Positions 14,175 through 15,902 of a stretch of DNA of 15,902 bases are shown here, in pieces; positions within the stretch are counted from its first letter, which is position 1; each line of letters starts with the position of its first letter. The stretch lies in the NCBI RefSeq assembly GCF_934294775.1, contig NZ_CAKRAH010000061.1, positions 1 to 15,902 of the forward strand, read 5' to 3'. The position numbers were made by a program, and so were the translations under genes. The DNA comes from an uncultured Dorea sp. Its GTDB lineage: Bacteria; Bacillota; Clostridia; Lachnospirales; Lachnospiraceae. Below the pieces are notes generated by a model. That model was not told the DNA's origin, did not search any database, and worked only from the letters and a program-made list of their open reading frames with translations.

Positions 14175-15473
14175 TTATTTATTCATTAATTCCGGGTGTT
14201 TTAATTTATCCCATTTTCCTTCTTCTGTTTTTGCAACAATAATAATATTGATGATAAACAGACATAAGTATACTACGTATGCTCCTGTCAGACTTCCTGT
14301 CAGCTTCATAACTACTGCATTTACCACAAAGTTCAGACAACCAATACAATAATTGATTGGGAATATCACACCATTTACCTTTGGATAATCCAATACTCCG
14401 AAGATGGATGCCGGGAATGATAATGACATATTCGTACTTCCTCCAAGTGAAAATCCTACGATAAAGATTGACACATAGACCAATGGAAGCCAGAAAGAAG
14501 CAAGTAAATTACATACAATTCCCAAAGCAAAGATACCGCAGTAGATCATACAGGCTTTCTTTGTACCTATCTTCGTATCCAGATAGCCAATCGCATAACT
14601 TCCGATAATACCGATCAGTCCGGCAACCGTCATCGCTGATACCGCTGCTCCCTGGGAGAGACCAAGCGCTGTGTTACGTTTTACAAACTGTGTAATAATT
14701 CCTAACAAGCCAAGTGTAATAAATCCAGGAACAATCGCTGCAAGCCATACTTCTTTACATTTTAACATTTTTGGAATCGTCCAGTCACTGACATATTCCT
14801 CATGTTCTGCCAGATGCTTATACTCTTTTTCGTATACTTCTTTTGTTACATTGTCCGGATACATTCCAGCATCTCTCGGATCGTCACGAAGTTTTACATA
14901 TGCATAGATTCCTAATACTACAGCCGCAATCGCAAATACTGATAAACTTGTTTTATAGTCTCCCAATGTCAGAAGTGCTGTCATCATTGGTGCAAGAATC
15001 GCAGTACCTATATTTGCCCCAATCGTACTGATGCCATTGACTACTCCTCGTTTTTTCGGGAACCAGTCTGACTGCATCGGTCCGGTACAAAGGTAAAAAC
15101 ATCCCTGTCCACAGCTAACCATAATACATTGTGCCAGTGCATACATTACAATATTTGTTGCACGTAAAAACAGAAAATAAAATGTAAGTCCAAATATAAC
15201 AAATAATGCCGCACTTACCTTTCTTCCGCCAAACCGGTCTCTGAATTTCGCTATTACCAACATCATTGCAACTCCAACGAATCCGGCAACCGTTCCCATA
15301 CTCAGACATAATTCATAATTTAATCCCGATCCTTCTGAGATTGCAGGCAACGCTATATTCAGTCCGTCATTTACCCCAGCATTTGTTACCAGCATTGCAA
15401 GAATGGCAAATATCATCAAATGCCAGCCCTGTCCCAGATTAAAGCTCTCTTTAATCGTCATCTTTTTTTCCAT
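14175..15473 (-). CDS. Major facilitator superfamily transporter (OFA/oxalate-formate-like)
   Basis: An inner-membrane carrier of 432 residues with about 12 hydrophobic helices. The loop between TM2 and TM3 carries a clear MFS motif A (RDRFGGRK). A charged cytoplasmic linker (about residues 200-238) separates the halves. General appearance is of MFS carriers for organic acids or sugars (OFA-like). Start choice: ATG at 15473 (MEKKMTIKESF) was preferred. An in-frame GTG at 15482 adds three residues but sits only 3 bases from the GGAGA ribosome site, whereas the ATG is 12 bases from it, so neither spacing is ideal. It is transcribed alone from a promoter with operator repeat 4, so it is induced together with the kinase, dehydrogenase and aldolase operon and is the best candidate for the uptake system. 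No PTS or ABC transporter is present. Confidence 0.88.
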   Translation of the reverse strand: MEKKMTIKESFNLGQGWHLMIFAILAMLVTNAGVNDGLNIALPAISEGSGLNYELCLSMGTVAGFVGVAMMLVIAKFRDRFGGRKVSAALFVIFGLTFYFLFLRATNIVMYALAQCIMVSCGQGCFYLCTGPMQSDWFPKKRGVVNGISTIGANIGTAILAPMMTALLTLGDYKTSLSVFAIAAVVLGIYAYVKLRDDPRDAGMYPDNVTKEVYEKEYKHLAEHEEYVSDWTIPKMLKCKEVWLAAIVPGFITLGLLGIITQFVKRNTALGLSQGAAVSAMTVAGLIGIIGSYAIGYLDTKIGTKKACMIYCGIFALGIVCNLLASFWLPLVYVSIFIVGFSLGGSTNMSLSFPASIFGVLDYPKVNGVIFPINYCIGCLNFVVNAVVMKLTGSLTGAYVVYLCLFIINIIIVAKTEEGKWDKLKHPELMNK

Positions 15474-15573
15474 AATAACCACACATCTCCATAGATAAAT
15501 CTTAAATCATTTTCATAAATTTTCTTTTGTAGTCTTTTAGATGCATCTTTTTCCGACCAATTTTTCTATAAAT

Positions 15574-15603
15574 AATGTACATCTTTTGATACAATCTCTT
15601 CAA
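15574..15603 (-). promoter_or_regulatory. Promoter of the OFA-like MFS gene
   Basis: On the minus strand, -35 TTGAAG (15598-15603), 18-bp spacer, -10 TACATT (15574-15579), 4 of 6 matches each. Chosen over nearby alternatives (such as TTGTAT at 15589-15594) because its -35 is exactly 8 bp from operator repeat 4, as at the other targets. The leader is about 95 bases. Confidence 0.5.
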
Positions 15604-15611
15604 CTGAGATT

Positions 15612-15631
15612 TTTCCGCTTTGATATGGAAA
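15612..15631. promoter_or_regulatory. Operator repeat 4 (TTTCC-N10-GGAAA), OFA-like MFS gene
   Basis: Arms TTTCC (15612-15616) and GGAAA (15627-15631). The left half reads TTTCCGCTTTGA, the exact reverse complement of the 12-mer in operator repeat 3. Aligned in the same orientation, the two sites agree at 17 of 20 positions. Confidence 0.78.
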
Positions 15632-15642
15632 TTTTAAATTGA

Positions 15643-15662
15643 ATTGATAGTTATTTATCAAT
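15643..15662. repeat. Short A/T-rich inverted repeat
   Basis: ATTGATA (15643-15649) and TATCAAT (15656-15662), perfect 7-bp arms with a 6-base spacer. It lies between operator repeat 4 and the end of the Rpn-like gene. It could be a weak terminator for that gene or a second binding site; neither is supported beyond the symmetry. Confidence 0.3.
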
Positions 15663-15706
15663 ATGTATGGACTATGTGGCTCTCTGTATATCACGGTCTA
15701 CTTCAT

Positions 15707-15902
15707 TTATATTCGTTTATTTTCCATCTCTCTTATTAGCTCTCTTTGATATTCCAGATCTTCTGTACTTCGTATCCACTCGCTCATTCGACCTTCTTGA
15801 TTCAGCTTTCGGAATAATATGTTTATCTTTTCACTTGTTACCTCTACTTCTTTTCTTAGTTCTTCCTTCACCTCTTCTTCTGCCTTTTTTCTTGCCTCTT
15901 CT
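15707..15902 (-). CDS. C-terminal fragment of an Rpn-family nuclease/putative transposase-like protein
   Basis: An open frame enters from the window edge and runs 64 codons to TAA at 15707-15709. The first part is a highly charged helix (EEARKKAEEEVKEELRKEVE), probably coiled coil, followed by an amphipathic tail with LNQEGRMSEW and STEDLEYQRELIREM. This resembles the C-terminal tail of Lachnospiraceae Rpn proteins (recombination-promoting PD-(D/E)XK nucleases), where a short helix reads like RxxDLxRAxxDxEYQ. The nuclease domain would lie outside the window, so activity and completeness cannot be judged. Rpn genes often occur in many copies and are sometimes annotated as transposases. No promoter or ribosome site is visible because the start is missing. 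Confidence 0.55.
   Translation of the reverse strand, partial: EEARKKAEEEVKEELRKEVEVTSEKINILFRKLNQEGRMSEWIRSTEDLEYQRELIREMENKRI

Noticed and set aside
1..15902. CRISPR array, tRNA or rRNA genes, insertion sequence with terminal repeats, riboswitch
   Set aside because: No regularly spaced direct repeats, no cloverleaf or rRNA-like stretches, no transposase with flanking inverted repeats, and no recognisable aptamer in the leaders.

Overview
The window looks like chromosomal DNA from a low-GC anaerobic Firmicute, most likely a gut Lachnospiraceae-type Clostridium relative. The reasons are A/T-rich intergenic DNA, strong AGGAGG-type ribosome sites, an oxygen-sensitive class III ribonucleotide reductase (nrdD), iron-dependent alcohol dehydrogenase and Old Yellow Enzyme/FeS reductase families, and a partial Rpn-type nuclease gene. 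Genus is inference only.

Layout. 1-2328: nrdD on the minus strand, with two NrdR-like boxes and a -10 element in front of it. 2586-15473: a catabolic locus of nine genes in four transcription units. (i) A FGGY-family sugar kinase (minus) is divergent from (ii) a zinc-dependent polyol/sugar dehydrogenase (plus). (iii) A five-gene minus-strand operon is read in the order class II aldolase, iron-dependent alcohol dehydrogenase, OYE-family flavin/FeS reductase, D-2-hydroxyacid dehydrogenase, MFS transporter. Divergent from it is a PRD-type regulator (plus). (iv) A second MFS transporter (minus) converges on the regulator across a bidirectional terminator. 15707-15902: the C-terminal tail of an Rpn-like protein running off the window.

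How the genes could work together (inference): a polyol or alditol enters by an MFS carrier, is oxidised to a ketose by the zinc dehydrogenase, phosphorylated by the FGGY kinase, and split by the class II aldolase into dihydroxyacetone phosphate and a short aldehyde. The iron alcohol dehydrogenase then reduces the aldehyde to regenerate NAD+. This resembles the fucose/rhamnose to 1,2-propanediol route but starts with a dehydrogenase in place of an isomerase. The OYE-type reductase and the hydroxyacid dehydrogenase do not fit that scheme and suggest a less usual substrate.

The most striking observation is regulatory. Four 20-bp inverted repeats of the form TTKCC-N10-GGMAA lie in front of the kinase, the zinc dehydrogenase, the aldolase operon and the second MFS gene. 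In every case exactly 8 bp separate the repeat from the -35 hexamer of the best promoter. This defines a local regulon, probably run by the PRD regulator. That regulator has apparently lost most PTS-phosphorylatable histidines and sits beside MFS carriers, with no PTS gene in the window.
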